NCBI GenBank assembly: GCA_040391605.1
Contig: JBEBXK010000056.1
Location: 1-24,117 of the forward strand
From: Vulgatibacter incomptus_A
Lineage (GTDB): Bacteria; Myxococcota; Myxococcia; Myxococcales; Vulgatibacteraceae
Length of the DNA: 24,117 bases
Reading direction: 5' to 3'
Shown piece after piece: positions 1-10,662 of the stretch. The position numbers and the translations under genes were made by a program. A model generated the notes under the pieces. It was not told the origin of the DNA. It did no database searches and was given only the letters and a program-made list of their open reading frames with translations. Positions within the stretch are counted from its first letter, which is position 1, and each line of letters starts with the position of its first letter.

Positions 1-289
1 GCGAGCCCGGCGCAGGCGGCATGGGCGGCGAGCCCGGCGCAGGCGGCATGGGCGGCGAGCCCGGCGCAGGCGGCATGGGCGGAGAACCCGGCGCAGGCGG
101 CATGGGCGGAGGACCCGGCGCAGGCGGCATGGGCGGAGAGCCCGGCGCAGGCGGCGTGGGCGGCGAACCCGGCGACGGTGGCGCGGGAGGTGAGCCCGAC
201 CCAGGCGGCATGGGCGGCGAGCCCGGCGAGCGCGGCGCGGGAGGTGAGCCCGGCACCGGTGGAACCGGCGGAACCGGCGGAACCGGCGG
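1..289 (+). repeat. In-frame 27-bp tandem repeat array followed by 9-bp repeats
   Basis: About ten 27-bp units encode nine residues each (GGMGGEPGA and variants). The first three copies are identical where visible, and later ones diverge progressively (GEPGDGGAG, GEPDPGGMG, GEPGERGAG). The array ends in three 9-bp GGAACCGGC units (Gly-Thr-Gly). It begins at or before the left edge, so the total copy number is unknown. All units keep the frame, which fits a flexible surface spacer whose length may vary by slippage. Confidence 0.9.
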
Positions 290-1556
290 CGTTCCCATCG
301 TCACGATCTGCGGAGACGGCATCACCGAGGGCAACGAGCAATGTGACGACGGCAACGTCATCTCCGGTGACGGCTGCTCGTCGCTCTGCATGTGGGAGGC
401 CGCGATGATCGCAGAGCCAGGCTCGGGCTCCATCTATTTCAGCGGAACCATCGACACCGACTCGAGCCAGTGGCAGCGCGCAGTCGAATGCTACGGACAG
501 TATGTCCGCTCGGGACACCACTATGAGACACATGCGTTCGTGAACGCCACCGGAGCGCCGCAGACGGTGCGAGCGTACACACGGTTCAACTACCCCAACA
601 GCGCCACGGGCGCCACGGGCATCACGTACCTTTACAACTTCCCCTTCGATCCGACGCTCCCGCTGACCAATTGCCTCACCTCGCACGCGGCGTTTGCAGC
701 CCATACACGCATCGACGACTTCGTGATCCAGCCAGATCAGATCGTCGTCGCGGTCGTGACCTCGTCCGACGTGAACCTGGTCCTCGGACCGTACATCCTC
801 GAGATCTCGACCCAGGATCGCTGCGGTGATGGAGTTCTCGGTGACGAGGAGGCGTGCGACGACGGCAACACCACCAGTGGGGACGGATGTAGCGCGGATT
901 GTCATACGGTGGAGCCCGGATTCGTATGTCCGACCCCGGGTGAACTCTGCGAGAGCACCTTCTGTGGCGACGGCCAGGTCGGCGGCGGCGAAGAATGTGA
1001 CGACGGGAACACCACGTCTGGCGACGGCTGCTCCGCGACCTGCACCTTGGAAGCCGGATTCGCCTGCTCGCCAACGGGAGGCACCGCGTGCTGGCCGGTC
1101 GTGTGCGGAGACGGGATCATCGAGCCGCCGGAGACCTGTGACGACTTCGGCACCTCGGTCGGCGCCGGATGCAGCGCGACCTGCCAACTCGAGTTCCTCG
1201 ACCCTCAAGACGTCTACGGATACCAAATCCCCGTCGGTCGCTGGATCCAGACCTCTACGATGATCGGCAACTATGCGTTCCAGGCGACCGCCGGGATCAG
1301 CTACACCATCGAGACGTTTCTGGGGGCCCCCTACGAATGCTTCATGGGGAGCGGAACCACCGACACGCCCACGATCAGGGTGACCGATCCCTTCGACCCG
1401 AATCTCAACTTGGCGAGCGACCACCTCAGCGGCGTCGGCACCTGCGCTCGCCTCGAATGGATACCTACGAACAGCGGCACCTACGGCATCACGGTGTTGG
1501 GCCAGCCCTTTGGGATGCTGGATCCGTTCTACCTCTGGATCCACGAGACCTACTGA
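3..1556 (+). CDS. Secreted or lipoprotein-like Cys-rich (DUF4215-type) protein, 5' end outside window
   Basis: The reading frame is open to the left edge, so the true start, signal peptide or lipobox lies upstream; the ATG codons inside the repeat (first at 21) are ordinary Met codons. The N-terminal part is a Gly-rich spacer of nine-residue units (GGMGGEPGA type). Four cysteine repeats follow, with the pattern CGDG...E.CDDGN..SGDGCS..C, starting near bases 309, 825, 966 and 1104. The fourth is degenerate (CDDFGTSVGAGC). Between repeats 1 and 2 lies a beta-rich domain of about 140 residues. After repeat 4 a C-terminal domain of about 120 residues ends in a PPC-like strand pattern (NSGTYGITV). 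DUF4215 repeats with Gly-rich linkers are typical of cell-surface proteins of Myxococcota. An extracellular or outer-membrane location is inferred. The molecular role is unknown. Confidence 0.8.
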   Translation, partial: EPGAGGMGGEPGAGGMGGEPGAGGMGGEPGAGGMGGGPGAGGMGGEPGAGGVGGEPGDGGAGGEPDPGGMGGEPGERGAGGEPGTGGTGGTGGTGGVPIVTICGDGITEGNEQCDDGNVISGDGCSSLCMWEAAMIAEPGSGSIYFSGTIDTDSSQWQRAVECYGQYVRSGHHYETHAFVNATGAPQTVRAYTRFNYPNSATGATGITYLYNFPFDPTLPLTNCLTSHAAFAAHTRIDDFVIQPDQIVVAVVTSSDVNLVLGPYILEISTQDRCGDGVLGDEEACDDGNTTSGDGCSADCHTVEPGFVCPTPGELCESTFCGDGQVGGGEECDDGNTTSGDGCSATCTLEAGFACSPTGGTACWPVVCGDGIIEPPETCDDFGTSVGAGCSATCQLEFLDPQDVYGYQIPVGRWIQTSTMIGNYAFQATAGISYTIETFLGAPYECFMGSGTTDTPTIRVTDPFDPNLNLASDHLSGVGTCARLEWIPTNSGTYGITVLGQPFGMLDPFYLWIHETY

Positions 1557-1598
1557 GAGCTCGCAAACAAATCCGTCGAATTCAAGAAAAGAAAGACC

Positions 1599-2579
1599 AT
1601 GCGCTCATTTCCCGTTACGCTTCTCCTGACGACATTTTTCGCGGCGTCACCTGCGATCGCATCTACCGCCCCTCTGAAGATCAATCCAGGATTCCCGACC
1701 GTCAAGGATTGCAGGGGGGCCGCAGCGCCCTCAGTGGGCAGAGGAACTGATGGATTTTTCCGCGTTGGATTCTTTTGCGGTGGAACGGACGTATGGACTC
1801 CTGAGACTGGAGACATCTGGCACGCATTCCCATGGCGTGGAAAAATCACGAACGCACATCGCGACTTCCTCGTAGCGGATGAGCCGTGGTCATCAGGCCA
1901 CAGGTTTAACATGTTAGCTCAGACTATAGAGCCCTTCACCATGGAGACTCAGGTTTTCAACATATGGGAAGGTATTGTCTTCTGGAGCGACCACGGCTCG
2001 TCCGTGGCTGGGACGTGGTCAAGCACGGTCATTCAGTCGAGCATCATCCCCATGGTCCCATACGAGAAGGTCGGCATCTCGTTCCTATTCTCGAAGCCAG
2101 GATTCGTCACGACATATGTCGCTGACGATCACACTACGGAAGTAAACACCCTGCCCGCGGCCTTGCCCGTCAGGTACCCCACACAGTTCTCGTACGCGCC
2201 GGACATCATGGGAGACATGGTCGCACTTGAGCTTGCCGGAAAAATCATGTGGTGGCAATGGATTACTCCCTTTGGCACATCCCCGACGGGAGAAGTGCTC
2301 ACCTCTCAGCTTTGCAACAAATACTCCGACCCGATCCTGGGAGGCTACGGAGGCTACGCTGAATACGTAATCTACCGTGGCGAAAAATGTGGAGTGGACG
2401 GAAATTCCGTCCTCTACCTGACCGACATACGAGACCTACAGAATCAACACGTGTACCGGATCGACGAAGTTCTCCCCCCGAATGCTCCATACAAGGCAGA
2501 GTACGACGCAGAGCTGGATGGTATTGCCTACACGTCATCAAGCGGCAATGCCATTAAGTTCATCCGTTTCAGTTTGTGA
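1599..2579 (+). CDS. Exported protein of unknown function
   Basis: The 326-residue product opens with a clear Sec signal peptide (MRSFPVTLLLTTFFAASPAIA, cleavage expected after AIA near residue 21). A purine-rich tract (AAGAAAAGAAAG) just upstream can serve as a ribosome binding site. The mature part is rich in Gly, Trp, Tyr and beta-strand-like segments, with four or so Cys residues (DCRG, FFCGG, QLCNKY, EKCGVD) that could pair in the periplasm or outside the cell. I recognise no family; a beta-propeller-like fold is possible but unproven. It starts 42 bases after the preceding surface-protein gene on the same strand, so cotranscription is plausible. Its base use is distinctly more A/T-rich (codons such as ATA, TTA, GTA, AAA) than the flanking genes, which suggests recent acquisition. 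Confidence 0.8.
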   Translation: MRSFPVTLLLTTFFAASPAIASTAPLKINPGFPTVKDCRGAAAPSVGRGTDGFFRVGFFCGGTDVWTPETGDIWHAFPWRGKITNAHRDFLVADEPWSSGHRFNMLAQTIEPFTMETQVFNIWEGIVFWSDHGSSVAGTWSSTVIQSSIIPMVPYEKVGISFLFSKPGFVTTYVADDHTTEVNTLPAALPVRYPTQFSYAPDIMGDMVALELAGKIMWWQWITPFGTSPTGEVLTSQLCNKYSDPILGGYGGYAEYVIYRGEKCGVDGNSVLYLTDIRDLQNQHVYRIDEVLPPNAPYKAEYDAELDGIAYTSSSGNAIKFIRFSL

Positions 2580-2728
2580 TGGCAGCCATGCCTCAGTCCT
2601 CTCCCACTCAGATCCCAGCTGACAGGAGGAAGTTCTCCGCACAAGACGAGACCCTCCCCCGGAAGTCGATGGATGGTCTGAGGATTGCTTTCAAGCCTTG
2701 AGCGGGATCGGTTGGTCCTGCTGCTTTC

Positions 2729-2735
2729 GGGGGAG
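2729..2735 (+). promoter_or_regulatory. Ribosome binding site deciding the glycosylase start
   Basis: GGGGGAG lies nine bases before the GTG at 2745. The alternative in-frame TTG at 2685 would add 20 residues that do not look like part of the family, so the GTG is preferred. Confidence 0.6.
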
Positions 2736-2744
2736 AATGATCTA

Positions 2745-3380
2745 GTGACACCCGAAACCAAAGAATCCCTTGGCGCCGAGCGTGCGTTGGGCCTCGCCGA
2801 TCCGAAGCTCGGCCACCTGATCGATCGCGTGATCGAGAAGGCCGGGGTGCAGCGCTTCGTCCCCTCCCCCTACGCGACCCACTTCGAGGCGCTGGCGCGT
2901 TCGATCGTGTACCAGCAGCTCTCGGGCAAGGCCGCCGCCACGATCCACGGGCGAGTGGTAGGGCTCCTCGGCGGCGGCGTCGCGCCTGATTCGATCCTCC
3001 GCGTCGGCGACGAAGCGCTCCAGGCGGCCGGCCTCTCCAGGGCCAAGGTCCGCTACCTGCGCGCCCTCGCTCGGGCGGTGGTCGAACAAGAGCTCGATCT
3101 CGAGCAGGTGGAGTCCCAGCCCGACGACGAGGTGATCGAGACCCTCACGCGCGTGCAGGGCATCGGCGTCTGGACGGCGCAGATGTTCCTCATGTTCCGC
3201 CTCGGACGGCCCAACGTCCTCCCCACCGGCGACCTCGGCATCCAGAAGGGCCTCCAGCTCGCCCACGGCCTGAAGAAGCCCGCAGCGCCAGGCTACGTGA
3301 AGCGCGCCGGCTCGCGATGGGCGCCAAACCGCAGCCTCGCCTGCCTCTACCTCTGGGCCGCGCTCGACGCCAAGATCTGA
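2745..3380 (+). CDS. DNA-3-methyladenine glycosylase II family protein (AlkA/HhH-GPD)
   Basis: The 211-residue protein (from GTG) belongs to the HhH-GPD base-excision repair superfamily, which removes alkylated bases from DNA by cleaving the N-glycosidic bond. Visible hallmarks are YATHFEALARSIVYQQLSGKAA near the N-terminus, the helix-hairpin-helix LTRVQGIGVWTAQMFLM, and the GPD-type loop VLPTGDLGIQKGL with the expected catalytic Asp at residue 163. The length matches short bacterial AlkA/MAG-type enzymes that lack the N-terminal domain of E. coli AlkA. The C-terminus (RWAPNRSLACLYLWAAL) is the usual R.PWRS.A..YLW motif with Trp replaced by Asn. The gene stands alone on the plus strand and converges on acnA. 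No Ada-type regulator is nearby. Confidence 0.9.
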   Translation: MTPETKESLGAERALGLADPKLGHLIDRVIEKAGVQRFVPSPYATHFEALARSIVYQQLSGKAAATIHGRVVGLLGGGVAPDSILRVGDEALQAAGLSRAKVRYLRALARAVVEQELDLEQVESQPDDEVIETLTRVQGIGVWTAQMFLMFRLGRPNVLPTGDLGIQKGLQLAHGLKKPAAPGYVKRAGSRWAPNRSLACLYLWAALDAKI

Positions 3381-3446
3381 AAGCTCCAGAGCAGGGGCGG
3401 GCGAGACTGCAGGCCGGACCTTCGCGCACTTGAAATGCGAGAAAGC

Positions 3447-3471
3447 CCTCTCCTGCTTCCCCTGGGAGAGG
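3447..3471. terminator. Weak hairpin between convergent genes
   Basis: CCTCTCC at 3447-3453 pairs with GGAGAGG at 3465-3471 around an 11-base loop, between the ends of the glycosylase and aconitase genes. There is no T tract, so a role in ending either transcript is only possible. Confidence 0.3.
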
Positions 3472-3477
3472 CCTGCT

Positions 3478-6141
<2,664 letters not shown>

Positions 6142-6173
6142 CTCCAAACCTCCAATTGATCTGTGTGGCCCAG

Positions 6174-6202
6174 ACCGTAGCCGCCCGCCCGTTTGCCAGC
6201 AA
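6174..6202 (-). promoter_or_regulatory. Possible acnA promoter
   Basis: On the minus strand TTGCTG (-35 like) and TACGGT (-10 like) are 17 bases apart, about 33 bases before the acnA start. Each hexamer matches only three of six consensus bases, so this is tentative. Confidence 0.25.
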
Positions 6203-6339
6203 CACAAAGGGGCGACCGATCGTTCGCATGCGGACGACGACGGAGGCGCGGCGAGATGACGGGAATCTCCGAGGGCCTGAGAGGTTATCGGGCGACCCGC
6301 CCCTTGGATTCCACCGCTGGATCCGCGCTTCGGTCTATG

Positions 6340-6356
6340 CCGATCCGGCGGATCGG
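6340..6356. promoter_or_regulatory. 17-bp dyad in the divergent acnA / 6391 intergenic region
   Basis: CCGATCC and GGATCGG form a perfect 7-bp inverted repeat around GGC. It sits 34 bases before the GTG start at 6391 and directly beside TAGGAT, a -10-like hexamer. It could be a repressor or activator site, or a leader hairpin. Confidence 0.35.
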
Positions 6357-6390
6357 GTAGGATGCGCCTCGAATCTGGAGGTATTTCTTC

Positions 6391-7158
6391 GTGATCGCCG
6401 ATCTTCCCACCCCCTGGCCGCGGCCGCGCTACGTCTCCGCGGGCCCTGCGCGGATCGCTTTCGTGGTGCTGCTCCCCGACGCTGGCGAGCTCGCCCAGAA
6501 GGGTCATCCCGTCTTCGAAGGCTTCGACATCACCGTACGTTATCGCGGCGAAGACGAGGCGTGGTTCGACGGCTGGGTGGATCCCAAGCGCCTCTTCGGC
6601 TCGCTCCTCCTCCGCACGCCGGGGGTCGACATCGCCGCCCTCACCTCCTGCAAGGCCGCGCTGGTCCTCTCCGGCGAGTTCGCCGATCCCAAGGACCTCG
6701 GCTACCTCCAGCGCGCCTTTCGGATCTTCCAGCTCCTGCTCAAAGCCGGCGCCGTCGCCGTCTGTGACGTGGAGGCCATGTTCTGGTGGACCGCGGCGGA
6801 TCTCGAGGGCCTCGACGATAGCTGGACCTTCGAGCTCTCGGACCACGTGCGGATCGTCTTCGAGGCCCAGGAGCGGGAGCCTGGCGGCGGCCACCTCTGC
6901 CATACCCTCGGCATGGCGAAGTTCGGGAGGCCGGATCTGGCCATCGGCGGTCTCGCGCGCGAGCACGCCGAGGCCGCCGGCGAGATGCTGGGCAACGTGG
7001 CAGGCGCCATGGTCGAGGGCGACGTCTTCGAGACCGGCGACGTCCTGGATCCCGACGGATTTCCGCCGCTGCGCTGCGAGGAGGTGGGCGACGACAGCGG
7101 CTCCCCCGACGCGATCTTCGGCAACCGATCGATCTGGCTGGTCCCGGAGGGCGATTGA
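6391..7158 (+). CDS. Uncharacterised cytosolic protein, possibly DUF4261-like
   Basis: A 255-residue protein starting at GTG with GGAGG eight bases upstream. No signal peptide or membrane helix is visible. Notable stretches are AGPARIAFVVLLPDAGEL near the N-terminus, an Ala/Leu-rich helical middle with CDVEAMFWWTAADLEG, and CHTLGMAKFGRPDLAIGGL in the C-terminal third. That last pattern recalls the TLG...FG.PD segment I associate with DUF4261 proteins, but I cannot confirm the family from memory alone. The stop codon overlaps the TTG start of the next gene by four bases (TTGA), so the two are probably translationally coupled, and the protein may act with the antiporters. Function is unknown. 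Confidence 0.8.
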   Translation: MIADLPTPWPRPRYVSAGPARIAFVVLLPDAGELAQKGHPVFEGFDITVRYRGEDEAWFDGWVDPKRLFGSLLLRTPGVDIAALTSCKAALVLSGEFADPKDLGYLQRAFRIFQLLLKAGAVAVCDVEAMFWWTAADLEGLDDSWTFELSDHVRIVFEAQEREPGGGHLCHTLGMAKFGRPDLAIGGLAREHAEAAGEMLGNVAGAMVEGDVFETGDVLDPDGFPPLRCEEVGDDSGSPDAIFGNRSIWLVPEGD

Positions 7159-9071
7159 GCCTGCGCGCCCCACCAGCGGTTGAGCGGCGGCCTCCTCGCC
7201 TCCGCCCCCGCAGCTCGGGCGCGACCGCCGTCCTCTTCACGTTCGCGCTTCTCTTCTCGACGGCCGCCTGGGCACAGGAGCCGAGCGCCCCGACCGCGTC
7301 CGTCACCGCGCCGGCCGTACCTCCTCCTGCCACAGAGGCCGATCGGGAAGCCGGACCTCACGAGGGCCCCTCACCAACCGCGACTCGGTCAAACACTCCC
7401 ACACCGTCCGCTGACCTTTTGGGACAGACGGCGGAGGTCGTTCCCGGTGTCGCCCCTCCGGCGGAGGCATCCGCTGTCCAGCTCTCTGCCCCTTCCCCGG
7501 CGGAGGCACCAGCGGTCCCGCCGTTGGCGCCCTCTTCCGCTCCCGCGCAGGTCCCGGCGGAAGCGAACGCGGTCCTGCCATCGCCTCCCGCTCTGGAGCA
7601 GCCCACGACCGAATCGGCTGCGGATCCGGCGCCCGGCGATGGGAACACCGGACTCGCACCCACCCCGCCGGAGGCGGAGGGCGGAGGCCTCGCTCGTCTA
7701 GGCGAGCCCGGGGAGCCGCCTGCCAAGCCTGCCAGCACCCCCACCGCTCAGCGGCCCGAGGTGGTGATCAAGACCATCCTCGGTCTGATCGCCCTCCTCG
7801 CCCTGGCGTATCTCGGCGGTCATCCCCGCATGCGGATGGTCGAGCGGCGGCTGCGGATCTCACAGGTGGTCACCGCCGGCTTCCCCTTCATCGCCCTGGG
7901 CGTCGTGGCCAACCTCCCCAGCGTCGGCATCCTCACCGACTCGGTCCTCGACGAACTCACCCCGATCCTGCGCTTCGGCCTGGGCTGGATCGGCTTCGCC
8001 GCCGGCTTCCGTTTCGACGCCCGCGCCTTCGACGATCTCCCCGACGGCACCGCCCGCGCCGTGGGCTTCGCCGCCGCTCTCCCCTTCCTCACCGTCCTCA
8101 CCGCTGCGAGCCTCCTCCTCCTCGCAGCCTCCGATTGGACCGAGGCCACCTTCCAGGATCCGATCTTCCTCCGCGACGCGCTGATCCTCGGGACCGCCGG
8201 CGCCATGACCGCCCGCAGCGCCACCCGGATGGCCACCGGCAGCAGCGACCTCTCCCTGCGCCGGCTATGGAAGAGCATTCAACTCGAGCAGCTCGCGGGC
8301 ATCGCGGGGCTGGCCTTCATCGCGGCCTACTTCCGCCCCCAGGGACCGGGCCTCGGCTGGCAGCTCCCGGGCACCGCCTGGCTCTTCCTCACCGTGGGCT
8401 TGGGCGCCACCATCGGCATCGTCGCCTACATGATCCTGCGCCGTCAGGCGACCGGCGCCGAGTCGGTGGTGCTGCTCCTGGGCACCATCGCCTTCGCCGC
8501 AGGCTCCGCCAGCGCGCTCTTCCTCTCCCCCATCGTCGTCTGCTTCGTGGCGGGCGTCCTCCTCGCCAACTTCCCCGGCGCGGCCAAGGCCAAGCTGGGC
8601 ATCGCCCTCGATAAGTTGGAGCGCCCGATCTACCTGCTCTTCCTGGTGATCGTCGGCGCCCTCTGGGAGATCGACGATTGGCGCGGCTGGGTCCTCCTCG
8701 TCGTCTTCGTGGCGGCGCGCTTCCTCGGCAAATGGCTCGGATCCAACTTCATCGCCCGCTACTCCGACTTCGATCCCCACGCCGGCGAGCATTGGGTCGC
8801 CACCCGAGGTCCCATCGGCCAGCTCTCCATCGCCATCGTGATCAGCGCCCAGCTCCTCTTCCCCCACGGCTCGATCCCCATCGTCGTCACCGCGGTGATC
8901 GGCGGCGCCATCGTCACCGAGATCCTGGTGCAGATCTTCGCCCGCGTCCCCAAGGCAGACAACGGCGCGAGCAGCGCCCCATCGAGCGTCGAGGCGGCGG
9001 CGCCGGCCTCCGGAGCCGACTCCGATGAAGAGCTCCTCCTTGCCATCGACAGCGAAGGCGAGGTCGATTAG
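7155..9071 (+). CDS. CPA2/Kef-like cation:proton antiporter paralogue with secretion signal and Pro/Ala-rich N-terminal region
   Basis: The 638-residue protein starts at TTG, the only usable start before the signal sequence, with GGAGG four bases upstream. Residues about 24-40 form a signal-like segment (AVLFTFALLFSTAAWAQE). A low-complexity Pro/Ala/Glu region of about 150 residues follows, with loose repeats (PAEASAV, PAEAPAV, PAEANAV). From about residue 203 there are roughly ten to twelve membrane helices in the arrangement of CPA2 antiporters, including GFAAGFRFDARAF, the counterpart of LTAGNELDFRSF in the next gene. The segment where Kef-type proteins carry a conserved Asp reads SIQLEQLAGI here, with Gln379 at the aligned position and Glu378 beside it. 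Transport activity may therefore be altered. The C-terminal tail is acidic and Ser/Ala-rich (SDEELLLAIDSEGEVD). The stop codon lies inside an inverted repeat. Confidence 0.85.
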   Translation: MSLRAPPAVERRPPRLRPRSSGATAVLFTFALLFSTAAWAQEPSAPTASVTAPAVPPPATEADREAGPHEGPSPTATRSNTPTPSADLLGQTAEVVPGVAPPAEASAVQLSAPSPAEAPAVPPLAPSSAPAQVPAEANAVLPSPPALEQPTTESAADPAPGDGNTGLAPTPPEAEGGGLARLGEPGEPPAKPASTPTAQRPEVVIKTILGLIALLALAYLGGHPRMRMVERRLRISQVVTAGFPFIALGVVANLPSVGILTDSVLDELTPILRFGLGWIGFAAGFRFDARAFDDLPDGTARAVGFAAALPFLTVLTAASLLLLAASDWTEATFQDPIFLRDALILGTAGAMTARSATRMATGSSDLSLRRLWKSIQLEQLAGIAGLAFIAAYFRPQGPGLGWQLPGTAWLFLTVGLGATIGIVAYMILRRQATGAESVVLLLGTIAFAAGSASALFLSPIVVCFVAGVLLANFPGAAKAKLGIALDKLERPIYLLFLVIVGALWEIDDWRGWVLLVVFVAARFLGKWLGSNFIARYSDFDPHAGEHWVATRGPIGQLSIAIVISAQLLFPHGSIPIVVTAVIGGAIVTEILVQIFARVPKADNGASSAPSSVEAAAPASGADSDEELLLAIDSEGEVD

Positions 9072-9252
9072 GTGACTGGTGCCAAACGGAGTCCCTGCTG
9101 CGACGAACGATCCGGGGCTGCGGCCGACGTGCTCAGTCCTCCCTCCCTCCGTCGCAGCTACGGCTACGACTCAGTCAGTCGTCCCTCCGCGCGCCGCCCT
9201 CGCTCCTCGCCTCGCTCGTCTCGCGACGGGACCGTTCGGCACCAGGCACCTA
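9069..9252. repeat. 184-bp element bounded by 21-bp imperfect inverted repeats (MITE- or REP-like)
   Basis: Bases 9069-9089 and the reverse complement of 9232-9252 agree at 19 of 21 positions; the core is TAGGTG.CTGGTGCC.AACGG. Weaker pairing continues inward (TCCC...GCGA...ACGA on both sides). An internal hairpin lies at 9151-9170 (GTCG/CGAC and AGC/GCT around TACG). The element fills the whole gap between the two antiporter genes: its first three bases are the TAG stop of the upstream gene and its last base is one base short of the ATG at 9254. It encodes no protein. It could be a small non-autonomous mobile element or an RNA hairpin controlling the second cistron. Confidence 0.7.
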
Positions 9253-9253
9253 C

Positions 9254-10603
9254 ATGAGCATCCTCCTCATCATCGCCCTGGCCGCGCTGATGCAAGCGGC
9301 CCGATCCTTCACCGTCGACGGCACGGCGCCCATCGGCTCGGGCACCACCCTGGCCTTCGGCTATGTGCTGCTCACCGCCTTCTTCGCCGGGCGGATCTTC
9401 AAGCAGATCCGCCTCCCGAAGCTCACCGGCTACATCGCCGCCGGCATCGTCATCGGCCCCTCGGTCTTCGGCCTCCTCAGCCATGAGATGGTCGAGAACC
9501 TCAAGATCGTCAACGGCGTCGCCATCGCGCTGATCGCCCTGACCGCCGGCAACGAGCTCGACTTCCGCTCGTTCCGCCCGCTGCTGCGATCGATCCGCTG
9601 GATCACCCTGATCGCCGTGGTCGGCACCTCCGTCCTCCTCGGCATCGCGGTCTTCGCCCTCAAGGGCCTGCTCCCCTTCATGGCCGACATGCCGCTGAGC
9701 CACGCCATCGCGGTCTCGATGGTCCTCGGCGTGACCATGGCCGCCCAGTCGCCGGCGGTGGTGGTGGCCCTGCGGGACGAGATGGAGGCAGACGGCCCCG
9801 TCAGCCGCACGGTCCTCGGCGTGGTCGTGATCGCGGACCTGGTGGTGATCCTCCTCTTCGCGCTGGCCTCCTCCGTGGCCAAGTCGACCTTCGGCGCTCC
9901 CGGCGACGCCCTCGACACCATCACCCGCCTCGCCTGGGAGATCCTGGGATCCCTCGGCGCCGGGGTCGCCATCGGCGTGCTCCTCGCGATCTATCTGCGG
10001 AAGGTCTCCAGCGGCGCGGCGCTCTTCGTCGTCACCACCACCTTCGTGATGGCCGAGGTGGGCACCCGCCTCCACTTCGATCCGCTGCTGATCGCCCTGG
10101 CCGCCGGCGTCTTCATCCGCAACCTCACCTCCACCGGCGACAAGCTCCACCACGAGATCGAGGCCTCTTCGCTGCCGGTCTACGTGGTCTTCTTCGCGGT
10201 GGCGGGCGCCAACATCCACCTCAGCGTGCTGGCAGTGGTCGGGATCCCCGCCGCGATCTTCGTGCTGGTCCGAGGCGCCGGCCTGCTGGCTGGCACCAAG
10301 ATCGGCGCTCGGATCGCCCACGCTCCGCCGGAGGTGACGCGCTACGCCGGCATGGGCCTGCTGCCCCAGGCAGGGCTCGCCCTGGCGCTGGCGCTGCTCT
10401 TCGCCAAGACCTTCCCCGAGTTCGGCGACGACGCCGCCGCCCTCACCCTGGGTGTGGTGGCCCTCAACGAGATCTTCGCCCCGGCGATCTACCGCTACGC
10501 CCTGGTGAAGAGCGGCGAGGCGGGGGCCCGATCGGCGACCGCCGCGCCTGCCGCGGCCTCGGCGGATTCCAACGATCTCGTGGATCCCGCCGCCGTGAGC
10601 TGA
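9254..10603 (+). CDS. CPA2/Kef-type cation:proton antiporter
   Basis: A 449-residue polytopic membrane protein of about 12 helices. Family marks include QIRLPKLTGYIAAGIVIGPSVFGLL (about 51-75), typical of Kef/NapA-type antiporters; LTAGNELDFRSF (96-107); GVTMAAQSPAVVVAL (159-173); and VVVIADLVVILLFAL with the membrane-embedded Asp195. The QSP at the TSP-like position is unusual. There is no TrkA-N domain, in contrast to KefB/KefC. The substrate ion cannot be read from the sequence; K+ or Na+ exchange for H+ is the usual role. The ATG at 9254 directly abuts an inverted-repeat element and no convincing Shine-Dalgarno is visible, so expression may depend on the structure upstream. It is a diverged paralogue of the gene before it, and the two products could form a heteromer. 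Confidence 0.9.
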   Translation: MSILLIIALAALMQAARSFTVDGTAPIGSGTTLAFGYVLLTAFFAGRIFKQIRLPKLTGYIAAGIVIGPSVFGLLSHEMVENLKIVNGVAIALIALTAGNELDFRSFRPLLRSIRWITLIAVVGTSVLLGIAVFALKGLLPFMADMPLSHAIAVSMVLGVTMAAQSPAVVVALRDEMEADGPVSRTVLGVVVIADLVVILLFALASSVAKSTFGAPGDALDTITRLAWEILGSLGAGVAIGVLLAIYLRKVSSGAALFVVTTTFVMAEVGTRLHFDPLLIALAAGVFIRNLTSTGDKLHHEIEASSLPVYVVFFAVAGANIHLSVLAVVGIPAAIFVLVRGAGLLAGTKIGARIAHAPPEVTRYAGMGLLPQAGLALALALLFAKTFPEFGDDAAALTLGVVALNEIFAPAIYRYALVKSGEAGARSATAAPAAASADSNDLVDPAAVS

Positions 10604-10662
10604 CGCTGCGCTGCGAATGCGGGAGCGACGCTAAGGAGAGCCCCTCGCCGGCAGCTCGAGCC

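Noticed and set aside
1..289. CRISPR-like repeat array
   Set aside because: Repeats are contiguous 27-bp in-frame units without unique spacers; they encode a Gly-rich protein segment.
6142..7173. Open frame extending aconitase upstream to a 1231-residue protein on the minus strand
   Set aside because: The upstream 344 residues are low-complexity antisense of the 6391 gene. A good Shine-Dalgarno and the family-typical start lie at 6141.
9164..10321. 385-residue minus-strand frame antisense to the second antiporter
   Set aside because: Gly/Asp/Glu/His/Arg-rich shadow of hydrophobic codons; no start signals.
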